From: Notospermus geniculatus
Taxonomy: Eukaryota; Nemertea; Pilidiophora; Heteronemertea; Lineidae
Direction of reading: 5' to 3'
DNA length: 64,000 nt
Assembly (NCBI GenBank): GCA_002633025.1
Contig: NMRB01000931.1
Location: 119,937 to 183,936, forward strand
Each line of letters opens with the position of its first letter. Position 1 is the first letter of the stretch. Of this stretch, positions 35,083-46,430 are shown piece by piece. The notes under the pieces were generated by a model. The model worked only from the letters and a program-made list of their open reading frames with translations, was not told the DNA's origin and ran no database searches. Position numbers and translations under genes: made by a program.

Positions 35083-38000
35083 CTAAGGCAAAAAAAGTCC
35101 CATTTCATTCTACTAATATAGTACTGAGCATACAAGTGTTTTACCATAAAGGAATCAACCATAAAGGTTTGACTGCGAACGATGAACTAACTGAGGGATA
35201 CACTTCGTGTGTTGCCACCAGATGTCTCTCACTGCCTGAATTTCGGCTTTACGTAATAGGTACGAGCTTCAACTTGTTTTGTGGTGAACATGGTGAAGGG
35301 GAACATGAATCTGTCAACTTGTTGCCTTGAATTCCATTTCTGAGGATAACAGAGCTATTTTCAGGACAATTAGTGTTCCATGTGCAAATGTACGTTAGCC
35401 TATTCAAATGTACGTACACAGATGACCCTGCGCTCTCATCGTTCGTTGGGTTCTCATTAATTCAGTCATTTTGTATCATAAGATCAGCTTATCGGAATTC
35501 AACAAAATTTGCAGAAAACATGCAGAAGGGTCTTACCTGTCATATGGAAGAGTTAGAATGCAAATCTGTTGAGGTTTAAGGGAAAATGTCCACATTTATA
35601 AAATGCTAAATTTGTAAGTTAAACATTTATGCTTGATTCCTTTATGGTTTTACCTACAAGGTACCATTCGTACAAGGGAGCCAGGTTATTCGTGGAGGCC
35701 AATTACATTTACTAAGGCTCATCATAAGGTTGACTATCGGTGGGCTCGCATTCTCACCATTAAAGTCCGTCACACTTTAGTCTGGTTCCCTGACCTGCTG
35801 TATGGTGGCGCTGACTGATGGTGCGATACAGAGGTCAGGTCAACGCCACCGTTATACTGATCACGTGATCTGAAATTGTCAAGATCCTGACAATTTTGCT
35901 GTGACGTCACTTAGTAACGGCCTCAGTAACACGATTTCGCTACATCGAACATGAAGCCGATTGTGCAGCCTTTTGACCCTACAACTTCGGGATTATTTCT
36001 CTTGCGATACCTGTACAGGACGATGCAGAGGCAGAGCAGATACTGGTACACCTAAAACATTCAGAACACCCGGCATTTTGACAGTTTTCACACACAATGT
36101 ACAACTCGTTTACCGGACCCCGATATCCCATAATAGCCAGCGCATGGCTAATGTTCTATTTTTAGATCAGTATTGACGGCGGCGTTTACCTGACCTCTGT
36201 ATCGCACCATCAGTCAGAGCCATCATACAGCAGGTCAGGGAACCAGACTAGTCACACTTAAGCCTGCAGCACACGTCACCACTTTCGTTGCTCATACAGG
36301 CAATTTTCGTGGTCGCCATGAAAATGGCCAAGTGTGCTGTGCCGGGCAACGACCACTCACCACGGAAATTCTGTGGTGACCCCGAGTTGCCACAAGTTGC
36401 CGAAAATCAAACAGGTTTGATTTCTCACCACGAAAATTGCTCGTAGTTGCGAGTTGTGGTGACGCGTGGCCATCTGCAGCACGCGGGACCACTGAGTGGT
36501 GACGTCTGCTGTAAACCGGCAACCGCCACAAAAATTGCCGACCAGGAAAATTGCCTGTACGAGAAACGAAAATGGTGACCTGTCTTGCTAGCTTTATAGA
36601 ATATTGATTACCGACGTGTAACACATGCTTTAACCCTTTCGCGCCGAATCTGGAATTTTGTCGAGAGTGGCCTGTACCACACACCCTCGCACATTAAAAC
36701 TGACCTAGAATCGTAACCAGTAGCCCGATTGATGTTTGCTTTGCATATTTTCTTATGCGAGACTACCCCCCCCCCCTCAATACGCGATTTTGCTCTGGCT
36801 AAAATTGCGTTTTAACGTTTGTCCCGGGGTCTAGATTGACAGACTCCAAAGTGCAAATCTGACTTGTTGTGACAAAATGGCTGTATCTCTGAAACGGAAG
36901 CAGCTACATGTACGACGACGCAACTAGCGCCAAAAGAAAGAGGAGAAAAAAGGAGCGCCATTTTGACCAATTTTCAGACGCGTAGGAGCAACGGTTATCG
37001 AGATATACTAGTACATGTACATGTAGAAGTTTAAAGATTGGCAACCTGACGAAAACGTAGGTCGAATGCGACTATTTCCTCACAACTTGCATCTTCGGCT
37101 CTGGCCTGTTTCTCTCACAGACATTTTGGAAGAAGCAAACCTGCATGAGGTCGTGGCCCATTTAGTTGCCTCCAGAATGAGTGTCTTGTTTTGGTTGCAT
37201 ATTTTGGGAGCTAGGCTAATTTTTGTAGAGACATCAGAAATTCATGTTACGAAATGTACACTTTTCACTTTTAGTTAGGACCGAAAGGGTTAACAGAGAG
37301 ACGTGCGAAACTGTGATGTGGTGAGACTAACATGTGACTTGATGCAGCAAAATTTAGCGGGTGATATTTTTACCTTGTCGTTAGCCAAAATAGTCATTCC
37401 TTCAGACTCTTTATTCCTAACAAATTCTTGTAGTATCTCCTCAGCGCACGGCCCTTTATTTTGTGTTTCGTGGTATTTGCGAATAACCTGATCGTAGTCG
37501 TGCTTGTAGGCTTTGTAACACCCTTTTCCAGAGTACTGGCTTTGTTGGATGTTTCTCTGGACACTGCCGTACCATTCGCGAAGAATCTCTCTGCATCGTT
37601 GGCGCGATTTTTCTTCATTTGACTGTACATATATCCGAAAATGCTCTTTCAGGCTATTCTGAAAATGTATCAAATTTACACATTACCAATGTCTTATTGA
37701 TTTGATATTCCAGTGGATTCTCACAGTGGGTTTTAACGGTAAGAAAGAACAAAAAAAGACTAGAAATTGACTTCTGAGTCAATTTGAAGACCGCCTTTGA
37801 AAATTCACTGATGAATTTTGTAAATATGTTAGGGCAATGGAAACTGATGATATTGGGACTGATCATGCGTCATTTACAGTGTAGGCCTACATTTATGATG
37901 TAGATGTACATGGCTTTACAGTGCGATTGTGTGTTTCCCGGCAGCCAAGAGCAGGGGGTTATTGTTTTCAAAGTTAGGCCTATTAAATTTCACAATTGGT

Positions 38001-41000
38001 AAACTTGTCGGGTCATGACCATTTAAATGTTATTGATTTCAGACAATGTGTGTGTCATTTTTCGCGAAATACGGGTAGGCCTACATCATGGCACCGGACC
38101 AAATTCATTTCGATCTCTGATTGCCCAGAGGACCTGAAACGTGGTGTGCGTGGCGTCACAGTTTGATCCGAGATGAGATGACGTCAGCGAAAACTCCGCT
38201 GCGGCGAGTGACGCTGCAGCGTCATGCTCGACGTCGTGGTGACGCTGCGTTCTTAGGCCCGACGTCATGGGTTGTTGACGTCATGGGCAAAGGTAAAATG
38301 CGTTAGGACAACACACTTCATCTAATTAAACAGTTCATTGTTGGCGGATGACCCCCAAAATCAATAGGTTTCCGTGTAACATGCATATCCACAACTCCTG
38401 AAAGTTTCATCGCGATACGCGGCGTATTTTTTGAGTTATCCTGCCGAAACCACAGATTGGACGGAGAGATCGAGAGAGAGAGAGAGATCGAGAGATCGAG
38501 AGAAATCCAGTGAAACCAATGAAGACCGCCACCTTCTGAGGTGGTGGCGGTCTTAATAATGTGATAAATCCTGCACAATACCATGGAGAATCAACGCATG
38601 AAGAAACGAAAAAAATGTGTTGGGAAAATTTTGTGAAAAATGTGTTTTTCAAATTCATGTAAATTTTCCTGTAGGCCTACTTTTTTGTATATACAAAGTA
38701 TATGGCAAAGTCCTAGATCCGTTTTACATTACATTACACTTTTACGGGATTCTCCATGGAGCATTTGATAGAAACCACCCATATATACATGTATTTTAAC
38801 AGATGATATATCAAAGCCACAAATTGGGTAGTTTGTCCCTTAAAATTCAATATTAGTAGGTCCTTAGTCCAATAATAAGGGGTTAAAACAACCCCGGTGT
38901 TAATTACGATAATTTTCACCTAGTACTCCATGGAGAACCTGTAACAGTGAAATCGACTGCAAAATGTCCTGAAAATGGAAACTACGGGAAGGAATTTTGT
39001 CATATACTTTGTATATACATAAATGCACAGGAAAATGTACATGAATTTGAAAAACGCATATTTCACAAAAAAATTCCCAACAGTTCTTTTTTCGCTTCTT
39101 CATGTGTGTATTCTCCATGGTATTGGGTGACACCTAGTACAGGTTTTATCGCATTATCTTTTTTGCTCTTTCTTACCGTTAAAACCCCTGTGTTCTGTCA
39201 GTGAACAAAGTTCACTGTCGAGCATCGGCATTGTGCCGATGCTCGACAAGACTGATCACATCTATCTATTTGAATGATCCATTTTACCAATTAGGCACTG
39301 AGACTCTTGCTACACACAAAAGATGCAGTTGAAGCATGTTACCTTACCTGATGAAGGGTAGCAGCGCCTTGAGCTTCTCAAGTGATGAAAATGTTTGTCG
39401 GCTAAAGCATGGCGCACACTGATCTTGTGTGACACAAGATCATGATCTACCTTGCCAATATGGAGTAGTGCTGTGGTATACAGTGTACACCGGGAGTGTA
39501 CATTGATCGCGTCTGTAAACCTATAAACGAGGTTGCCTAAAGGTCAAAGGTTACGTCGACCGCCACGAGATAGAAAACAGAATGCACTACAGAGCAGAGG
39601 CGCTTTAGTAGTGCAGAATATTGTTGGCACAAGGTAGGAACTACCTGAAGCTTCTCCTGGTAGGTCCCAGTCCCATCAAACAGTGCAGCCGCATGGTATG
39701 TCTGGAGAGCCATGGTCTGGACGGTCACGTTCTCAAATGACAGGTCCTGTGGATTCATGGGTAGTTGGTGACGCCGGACTCTCGAGTCCATTTCCTAACC
39801 AAAAAAAACAAATTACCAAATTGTGATTTGCAGCATGTACTTTTATTACCCTTTCACCGCCAATTTTTTTCTCTCAAAAATCACTATGTTGGAGCCTACC
39901 CCAGCCACCTGGGTGAATGCAGAGCAATGTGACTATAATGATAATGTGTACTGTCCAAGTTCTCTCAAAATATCCACACATTTTGCTGGTTTTTAGCAAA
40001 ATAAAGCCAACTTTTACCTTTGAAGATGACTAATTTCACCTATTGTTCTCAAAATCCCACATTTTGTCTTAAAAACAGTGAAAAAATTGAAAAAAACAAG
40101 TTTAACCCTGTTGTTTGACCAGACACTGAAGTAAACAGAGCCAAGTGAATGGCAGAAGTACCACAGGTAGTGAATTAACAGTGCTGGAAAACATATTCTT
40201 ACGTATTTTATCACATTGGAAATGACGGTTTTACGTCTTTTTCCGAATTTCGACCCATTTGTAATTGAATACATAATTTTGTTGAATTCCTCATCATATA
40301 CATGTAGTAAATAAAACAAATAAGAATATGCTAATCTGATTCAGTGGGCCCATGTTTCTATCTATTGGCAATACATTAGGGTCTCAAGCCACCCATTTAA
40401 AAGTTACCTGTACATCAGTGTCCAAGCCCCTGTACAATACTCTGATAGTCCAATGATATAAAGCCAGTAACCAAAATTTAAACGGCTGTATATTCTAAAC
40501 GCACCATTTGCGGAACTTAAGAATTAGGTTCTACCCCTCTGACCGCGAAAACCCAACCCACAAACCCCAAATTTTTTTTTGTACTTGAGATGTGCGTTAA
40601 GTCTTTCTTAGCTCCCGCATTAAAAGTATGTACATTTGTATGTCTTAATCCAAAGCATGGACTTACATTTATGTATGCCGCAAGTGCCCTATCAACCGCT
40701 TTCTGGCACTCAGAATCCCGCATCATATCTACAGCAGTACCAATACATGGCACAGCGCCGCTGTTTATTGCTTCTACATACCTCTCGGCAAGAAAGAGCA
40801 AACCTTGAAGCAGAGAAACAAAATCTATGATTAGTGATATGTAAATGTCAGTGACATGTGGAGCGCGCAGTTCTGTTACCAAATCGGGGGCTGACCCACT
40901 CCCCCTTTCTGGGGGAGACCTCCAGACAACCTCTCAGGCCTGCGTCTGGCTGGCCTGATAATAAGCCTTGGCGCAAGTCACTGCGCGGCCCAGACATGCC

Positions 41001-44000
41001 TGACGCCAGCAGAGCACGACACGCTACATATATGATAAGTGTAAAGTGGTAGTATCCAAACCATGGAAGGGCCCATTCCATGGAACGACTGTGAAAAGTA
41101 TGGAACGAGTGCCAAATTTGCATTAAATTTCACAGGGAATTACAAGACGTAGATAAAAAGATATAAATGAAAAGAAGATGAAACCGTGTGAGGACAGTAC
41201 AGAAATATCGATTTGTTCATCGCCGAACCGACCTGAGATCCCTCCTTTAGACCTTGGAGGAATTATACTGACAATTCCTCCAAGTTTAGACAAACCCACC
41301 TGACGCACGTTGCGAATGTCGTTGCTAAAGTACGTTGAATCGGCTGGCGTAGAAGCACAATCTCGTACCCAGAGATTCGTTACGCTCGGGCCGAGGTTGT
41401 AGGTCGCTCCACTAATCTCTGGAGACGGCCGGCTATTTCACGCCTCAAGTGTAATTTGTGGCATTGTGCGATTTTAGACCGCAGATGTATTCAAATAATT
41501 GCAGTGTAAAATATTACACAGAAAAAAGTCCTTAGAAAGTTTTTCATGAGGGATCTGTTGTATTAATTTATTAAGGAAAAAAAATAGTGCCAATGGCACT
41601 GTGCCCGCTTGGCTTGAAGGAGTATCATGTTATGTATCCTATATACCCTTGATATAAATTTGACAAAGATCCAACACTTTGTTAGGGAGAAATAACACTT
41701 TGTTGTTTGGGGTTTGGCCCCCTAGTGGCAAAGTCAAGAATCAGAATTTGCCGAAAATTCGTCTGAGTTGTTACAGCCTAGAAGTAGATGTGTGTGCAAA
41801 GTTCAAAGCAATAGGCCGAACCATTACAAAAAGAGCCAATTTCGTAACTTCAGGCGAACTTTGACCTCTGTGATTTTGAAAAGTAGGTCAAATTAAAAAC
41901 TTCAATTCTATATTTTCTGTATCCCTATTAGATATACCCATGAAAAAAAATTGACAAAAATCTGTCTCTTGGTTAAGGAGAAATAGCACTTTTTGTGATA
42001 TTGGTTTTCGCCCCCTAGTGGCAAATTCAAGAATCAGATTTCCCCGAAATTTTGTCTAAGTTGCTATAACCTAGAGGTACATGTGTACAAACTTTCAATT
42101 TGATAGCTCAAGCTATTATCAAAATATAGCCCTTTGAAATTTTTCACAAAACGCCCCCTGGAGGCAAAAATAGGAATCCAATCGTGCTCAAAATCGAACT
42201 CGACCTAGATCTTAGGCCCATATATACACCCACCGAAGACCAAAAAGATTCGTCAAAAAATAAAGGCGCTAGAGCGCTAACAATCCAAAAGTTTACGGAC
42301 GTTCCGCCAGACCGCCGTACGGACTAACGCACGACAGACCACCACTCAATGGCCCCAACCACAGCATAAGCCCTGCTGGGCCTTGCGGCCAAGCGGGCTA
42401 ACAAAGCACTTCTGGGCAGGAGATTGGCACATGTATTTAGCACGGCGTCAACATCACTGGCGATGACGTCAAAATGTCATGCCTTTAAGTTTTTTATTTG
42501 AATATATCGTGTTTTAGGCGCGATATTTGCTTCACTCACCGAAAGTCATGGTACATGTATAGATTAGCGATGATTTCTGGGTATTTTTCGTCCCCGGATG
42601 CGGTTGTGTAAAAAAAAATAACTACCGGTAGGCCTATGATTTTTATTGCACTAAAATTACTCACGTGGTCCATTTATTGGAGTGACTCCAACCTTGAATA
42701 TCCCCGCTTCTTCCAGAATTGTTTTACACACTCGGTTAGCATTGGCCAAAAAAGCTGGTTTTAATTCTTTGTCTGAAAGAGTTTCTATTCTTTTAATTTT
42801 CTCATCATCATCCACCGGTTTGCAAAGAACAAAGCATTTTCGTTTCGGAAAAAAATCCCGGATATATTCTCGTGGACGGTTGAAATCTTCGACGTTCCTT
42901 CCTCGTCCTTTCTTCAATGTCAGGGCATGTTCCAGGTAGTCGTCCTCGCTACAGGGCTTTCCGTCAATCTTCATTTCTAACATAAAATCGCGAACGACCC
43001 AATAAAATGGTGGGAAATATCTATCGAAGTCGTTTCCTTCTTCTTCCTTTTCTGCAGAGATCTTGATATGTTCAGTGAGCTCCGTTACGAAACTGGACAC
43101 ACGGTTAAGAAAACTTTTACCAATTCAATTCATATCAATTAATAAAAAATGGTCCATGGACCATGTGCTCACTTGGGTGAACGTACCAGATAAAAACAAA
43201 TGACAAATGTTAAATCGAAATGTTCCAGGGTCATGTGTCCTCATTAGATGCACCTGATAAAAATTTGGAGACAATCCAGTTACAGTTCAGGAATTACTGG
43301 ACTTTGAGCTTTGGTTTTGGCCACCTGGTGGCCAAGCGGAGAATCCAATTGGACCGAAAGGTGGTGTCATAGGTTAGGTTAATTAGGAATTTATTTGAAG
43401 CAAACAGAATGTACATAACATAAGTTGTCCAGGGCTGAAGCGTGTCATAGGTAACCTGACATAGGGGTGTATATGTACCAAGTCTCAAATCAATAGCCCA
43501 AGCTGTTATGAAATGCGCCACCAAATGACTAAATTTTGAACTTTGACCTCTGTGACCTTGAAAAGTCGGTCAAATCAAAAACCCCTTACTTATGTCATGC
43601 ATCCTCATTAGAAGCACCAATGATAAAAATTTGGAGAGGATACAGTCATTAGTTCATGAGTTATTGCACTTTTTGTGTTTTTGGTTTCCGCCACCTGGTG
43701 GCCAAGCTAAGGGTCAAATCGGACCGAAACTTGGGGTCNCTACATGTAGTATTCTCCGGGGGGGGGGGGGGGTAAACAAAATAAAATTCTAGCATAGAAT
43801 ATTATCGGTATACACATAAAGGAATCAAACATAAATGTTCAACTGCGAACGATGAAGTAACTGAGGGATACACTTCATGTGTTGCCACCAGATGTCTCTC
43901 ACTGCCTGAATTTTGGCTTTACGCAATATAGTCAGGCGCTTCAACCTTTTTGTGGGGGTGGGGTGTATGAATCTGTCAACTTGATGCCTTGAATTCCATT

Positions 44001-45105
44001 TCCATCTCTGAGGATAACAGAGCTATTTTCAGCAACATTAGTGTTAAATGTGCAAATGTACGTAGGCCTATTCAAAAGTGCACAGGTGACCCTGCCGCAC
44101 CATCGTTCGTTGGGTTCTCATTAGGGAGTTTAAGAAATCAAACGATAAACGTTAACTTTACGACAACGTTATATTTTGTACTGCACATTCACCAGATTTT
44201 ATATTGCATTTTCGGTACAAAAAATAACGTTATCGTAAAGTTAACGTTTATCGTTTGATTTCCTAAACTCCCTATTAATTCAGTCCTGCTGTATCATAAA
44301 ATCAACTGGTCGGAATTCAACAAAATTTCCATTAAACATGCAGAAGGATCCTGCCTATCATATGAAAGAGTCAGAATAAAAATCTGTTGAAGTTTAAAGG
44401 GATGCTGTCCACATTTATAAAATGCTAAATTTGTAAGTTGAGCCATTATGTTTGATTCCTTTATCGTATACACTACTAGCGTATATTTCTTTTCCAATAC
44501 TATTAATTTTACGATTATCAACTAAAATATGACAGTCACCCATTACCTGTACTTAGTACATGTATATTGATTGATTACAAAATTAACAACTCTTCGAAAT
44601 TTGTTGAAGTGTATTTAATACACTTTACAAATTTCGAAAAGAGTATTCTGCATACTAGTATAACAACAAATCCACGTCAAGGATACTGTAACTGCTGCAG
44701 TGCCTCATTGTCGATAGTCCCCATACTGTTGTATACCAAACAACTGCACAGTAGTAAGGCCAATGAAAAGAGCTTGGTGTCGTAAGTGCGGTCCCCTTTC
44801 TCCACATCGCACAGGCCCTCTGTGTCAATCAGGATGAGCCGCTTGCCTTGGTGCACTGGGTGGGGACGACACCACAGCCAGAACCCTTTGGTATGAGACT
44901 GCACGGTGGCGCCTAACGTGAAACCAGATGACCTTCCAAACAGCCGATTCATTAAGAAAGATTTTCCAGTACGATATTTTCCAACAATGGCCACTACCAC
45001 TACTTGTTCCTCGATGGCTGTGAGTAGTTTAACAGCTTCGTGGTTGATGGTAAATTTACCATTTATTTCTTGAATGAACAGGATGGGCTTCTCCATGGTA
45101 GCCAT
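34603..45105 (-). CDS. GBP: GBP-A: guanylate-binding-protein family large GTPase, 632 aa, six exons
   Basis: Exons (minus): 45105-44687, 43092-42665, 40803-40667, 39794-39645, 37658-37374, 35082-34603; intron phases 2,1,0,0,0; total 1,899 nt. GBPs are dynamin-related GTPases that dimerise on GTP, can hydrolyse GTP to GMP, and coat pathogen vacuoles or bacteria. Visible: P-loop GKYRTGKS (42-49), switch I TVQSHTKG (67-74), DTEG (94-97), VVRD (172-175) at the usual TLRD place, the helical middle domain (~283-473) and an Arg/Glu/Gln-rich coiled coil (~474-600). The length fits vertebrate GBPs (about 590 aa). There is no C-terminal CaaX; the protein ends RYTHL, so membrane attachment must differ from prenylated GBPs. 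The start is ATG at 45105; an acceptor (cttttttttcag) two bases upstream implies a spliced 5' UTR. Divergent from GBP-B. Confidence 0.9.
35146..35645 (+). mobile_element. AAAGGAATC-family TIR element, uninterrupted copy
   Basis: ATAAAGGAATCAACCATAAA and the inverted end (ttatgcttgattcctttat) bound 500 bp. This copy shows the empty sites for the insertions in copies 4693-6196 and 43816-44464. It lies in the last GBP-A intron, about 60 bp from the exon 6 acceptor. Confidence 0.85.
35778..36250. mobile_element. MITE with TAGTCTGGTTCCCTGACC ends
   Basis: TAGTCTGGTTCCCTGACC and the inverted end ccagacta bound 473 bp. The gatgg.gcgatacagaggtcagg blocks are also inverted. Confidence 0.8.
36251..37373. 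other. GBP-A intron 5 remainder
   Basis: 36270-36560 carries repeated ccaccac/gtggtg and aattttcgtgg words in both orientations, a worn inverted repeat. A C-run is near 36768. No exon-like sequence. Confidence 0.4.
37374..37658 (-). CDS. GBP: GBP-A exon 5, helical domain
   Basis: The acceptor gatacattttcag precedes NSLKEHFRIYVQSNEEK and the donor follows LANDK (aag|gtaaaa). 95 codons, including CAEEILQEFVRNKES, a typical GBP C-terminal-domain phrase. Confidence 0.9.
38150..38290. promoter_or_regulatory. CpG-rich CRE-like cluster in GBP-A intron 4
   Basis: TGACGTCA at 38179 and 38276 and CGACGTCA at 38260 within 110 bp that also hold several GACGC/GCGTC words. These match the ATF/CREB site. 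Palindromic TE remnants can give the same words, so function is open. Confidence 0.3.
38466..38512 (+). repeat. GA/GATCGA microsatellite
   Basis: GAGAGATC and GAGA units over about 45 bp, in the GBP-A intron. Confidence 0.9.
38578..39123. mobile_element. Foldback in GBP-A intron 4
   Basis: ATACCATGGAGAATC... pairs with ...GATTCTCCATGGTAT-like sequence ending at 39123. The inner blocks gaagaaacgaaaaa, tttcaaattcatgta and gtatatacaaagtatatg are inverted on the other side. Confidence 0.75.
39199..39247. repeat. Two adjacent perfect hairpins
   Basis: CAGTGAACAAAGTTCACTG (39199-39217) directly followed by GTCGAGCATCGGCA / TGCCGATGCTCGAC with a 3-bp loop (39217-39247). Confidence 0.85.
39645..39794 (-). 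CDS. GBP: GBP-A exon 4, helical domain
   Basis: The acceptor ttttggttag precedes EMDSRVRRHQLPMN and the donor is cag|gtagtt after YQEKLQ. 50 codons in phase 0. The exon boundaries match GBP-B exon 4. Confidence 0.88.
39795..40666. other. GBP-A intron 3 content
   Basis: About 40340-40480 is a diverged half-copy of the 31097-31718 foldback (tttctatctattgg.aatacatta, ttaaaagttacctgtacat, ccaatgatataaag). Otherwise nothing. Confidence 0.45.
40667..40803 (-). CDS. GBP: GBP-A exon 3, start of middle domain
   Basis: Begins by completing Arg283 and reads LLFLAERYVEAINSGAVPC; the donor is aat|gtaagt. The YVEAINSGAVPC phrase is a GBP middle-domain hallmark. Confidence 0.92.
41586..42402. repeat. GCCAAGCGGGC-bounded repeat in GBP-A intron 2
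   Basis: The GCCCGCTTGGC side at about 41602 and the GGCCAAGCGGGC side at 42387 are inverted. Inside are two ~270-bp tandem-like halves with GCCCCCTAGTGGCAAA and the tttgacctctgtgattttgaaaagtaggtc segment shared with the AGCTCACC family. Confidence 0.65.
42665..43092 (-). CDS. GBP: GBP-A exon 2, second half of G domain
   Basis: The acceptor accgtgtgtccag precedes FVTELTEHI. Contains FPPFYWVVRDFMLEM, DDYLEHALTLKKG, and FFPKRKCFVLCKPV with the NGPR end; donor cac|gtgagt. All are diagnostic of GBP large G domains. Confidence 0.93.
43144..43790. repeat. AGCTCACC-family fragment in GBP-A intron 1
   Basis: Starts near ccatgtgctcacttgggtga. Carries ttggccacctggtggccaagc twice and the tttgacctctgtgaccttga segment. 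Ends at a 15-G run (about 43758). Confidence 0.6.
43816..44464 (+). mobile_element. AAAGGAATC-family TIR element, copy with one insertion
   Basis: ATAAAGGAATCAAACATAAA and its inverted end bound the element; the body matches 35146-35645 except for the 44123-44273 insertion. Confidence 0.85.
44123..44273. mobile_element. AGGGAGTTTAAGAAATC MITE, ATT target duplication
   Basis: The arms AGGGAGTTTAAGAAATCAAA and complement extend through GATAAACGTTAACTTTACGA. ATT flanks both sides (44120-44122, 44274-44276), while the empty site in 35146-35645 has a single copy (ctcattaattcag). A relative is at 57646-57792. Confidence 0.9.
44589..44644. repeat. Palindrome 43 bp beyond GBP-A exon 1 donor
   Basis: CTCTTCGAAATTTGTTGAAG pairs with ...TTTACAAATTTCGAAAAGAG with few mismatches and a central GTATTTAATAC. 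Confidence 0.8.
44687..45105 (-). CDS. GBP: GBP-A exon 1, P-loop half of G domain
   Basis: MATMEKPILFIQEINGK to NEALQQL; P-loop GKYRTGKSFLMN at 42-53 and DTEGLCDVEKGD at 94-105. The donor aca|gtatcc leaves phase 2, which joins exon 2 as His140-Phe141. The purine at -3 (agtATGG) gives a fair start context. Confidence 0.93.
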
Positions 45106-45227
45106 ACTGAAAAAAAGTTAAATCCCTCTTGGTGGTCCTACTCATCATAGTGACCCACGGGAGCATTGTGTTCTCTGCTCCCATTCAGCTAGAGAATTCA
45201 TGTATAGGCAGAGGGGTCGCTGGCAGC

Positions 45228-45583
45228 TAGTCTCGCTTGGCCAGACGCTACGGGCTCACCCCTTCGGTAAATCACACTCCGCGTCTGGCTCTTTTAGAGA
45301 TTAACAGTCGTGAAGACCGCGTGGTGGCAGCACGGGCCCTTGGGTTTTCCCCAACCTCGCTCGCTTTCTGACAATATGGCGAGTGGTCCAAGGTTGTCTG
45401 AGCGAACTATACCCCTGGGGACGAGGTTGGGTTTTTCCTGGAAGTAATTTCCGCGGGAATTATGAGTGAGAAAGCGTGGTGATTGGCTGGAGCCCAGTGG
45501 AGTGCCATCTAGTGGTGTTACCGGCTTTTGAGCCCCAAATGTGCCAGTGTGTAGGAGACCGGGACGTCGGATACACACTGGGG
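45228..45583 (-). repeat. Dispersed repeat, inverted copy of 1-366
   Basis: Reverse complement of the window start with about 90% or better match by eye. It lies 120 bp upstream of the GBP-A start codon, so it may sit in its promoter or 5' UTR intron. Confidence 0.85.
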
Positions 45584-45604
45584 CCGAGTGTACTGGCAGC
45601 TCTG

Positions 45605-45810
45605 TAGACTGGTTCCCGGTAGCTGACCGGTATTGGGCGGCCAAACCTGGCAGAAAGCTGCCAGGTTGTGACTCACAGAAGATTCTACTCAGTAGAAATG
45701 CAACATGGCACCTCACATCCCCAAAATAGCAAGCCAATCAACTGCGACGTTTCATCAGGCAATACCGGTCCCTTATTGCGTCAGCCATATTAGGACCGGG
45801 AACCAGTCTA
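45605..45810. mobile_element. MITE with TAGACTGGTTCCCGG ends
   Basis: TAGACTGGTTCCCGGT and ACCGGGAACCAGTCTA bound 206 bp. Related to 29689-29957 by the ends and the inner ggcagaaagctgccagg/caggcaataccggtccc words. Confidence 0.75.
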
Positions 45811-46430
45811 CCAGCTCTAGTATAAAGTCTAGTTTAATATCCGACCACTAGAAGAGACCCGGTGCCACTAAAACGTGTATTGTGCACAATCGGCTCATTT
45901 CAAACGAGTTTTTAAATGTTTTGAATAAAGAATCCTGAGATAGTAAATAAAATGCCTTTTCAGCAAGTAGACTATACACAACACAGTTGTGATTTTTGTC
46001 CATGTGATGGCCACGTGCACAAAACATCACGCGGGCTGGGTTTGTTAATTAGATACGTCAGCATAGATACGTCAACATAACAAAAATATCAGCGCTGTCA
46101 AATTGGGTCAGACATTTGTAAATAGCTCTAAGTTAGTATTTTTTCTGACGACAAATCCGACCGCAATGCTTTTCTTTAATCACGGAACTGTAGGCTACAT
46201 GAAGCGTACATAGCGACTGCCATATTTGGAGTTAATCTGGATATGGTCGGCCTCTTCACAAAACTACGCGACACTGCTGTTCCTCCACTTACCTCAGATT
46301 TATTCTAGTGGGTAACTGTGAGCTGAAATCAGTGCCCTCTACTGTATTAGGTTTGGTTAAAAACTGTCTTCCGGTTAGGACACGACCACTGCCGAAAACT
46401 TACCACCTCGCAAAATAACCAAAAGTACAC
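45811..46430. other. Gene-free stretch between the divergent GBPs
   Basis: No element or coding sequence identified. Confidence 0.4.

Noticed and set aside
36292-36684. 130-codon minus-strand frame in GBP-A intron 5
   Set aside because: Made from worn GTGGTGA/TCACCAC inverted repeat; composition not protein-like and no GBP similarity.
40868-41020. GC-rich block in GBP-A intron 2 as a CpG-island promoter
   Set aside because: Looks like a degraded repeat (gcgtctggctgg, ggcccagacatgcc) and lies inside the gene without any transcript evidence.
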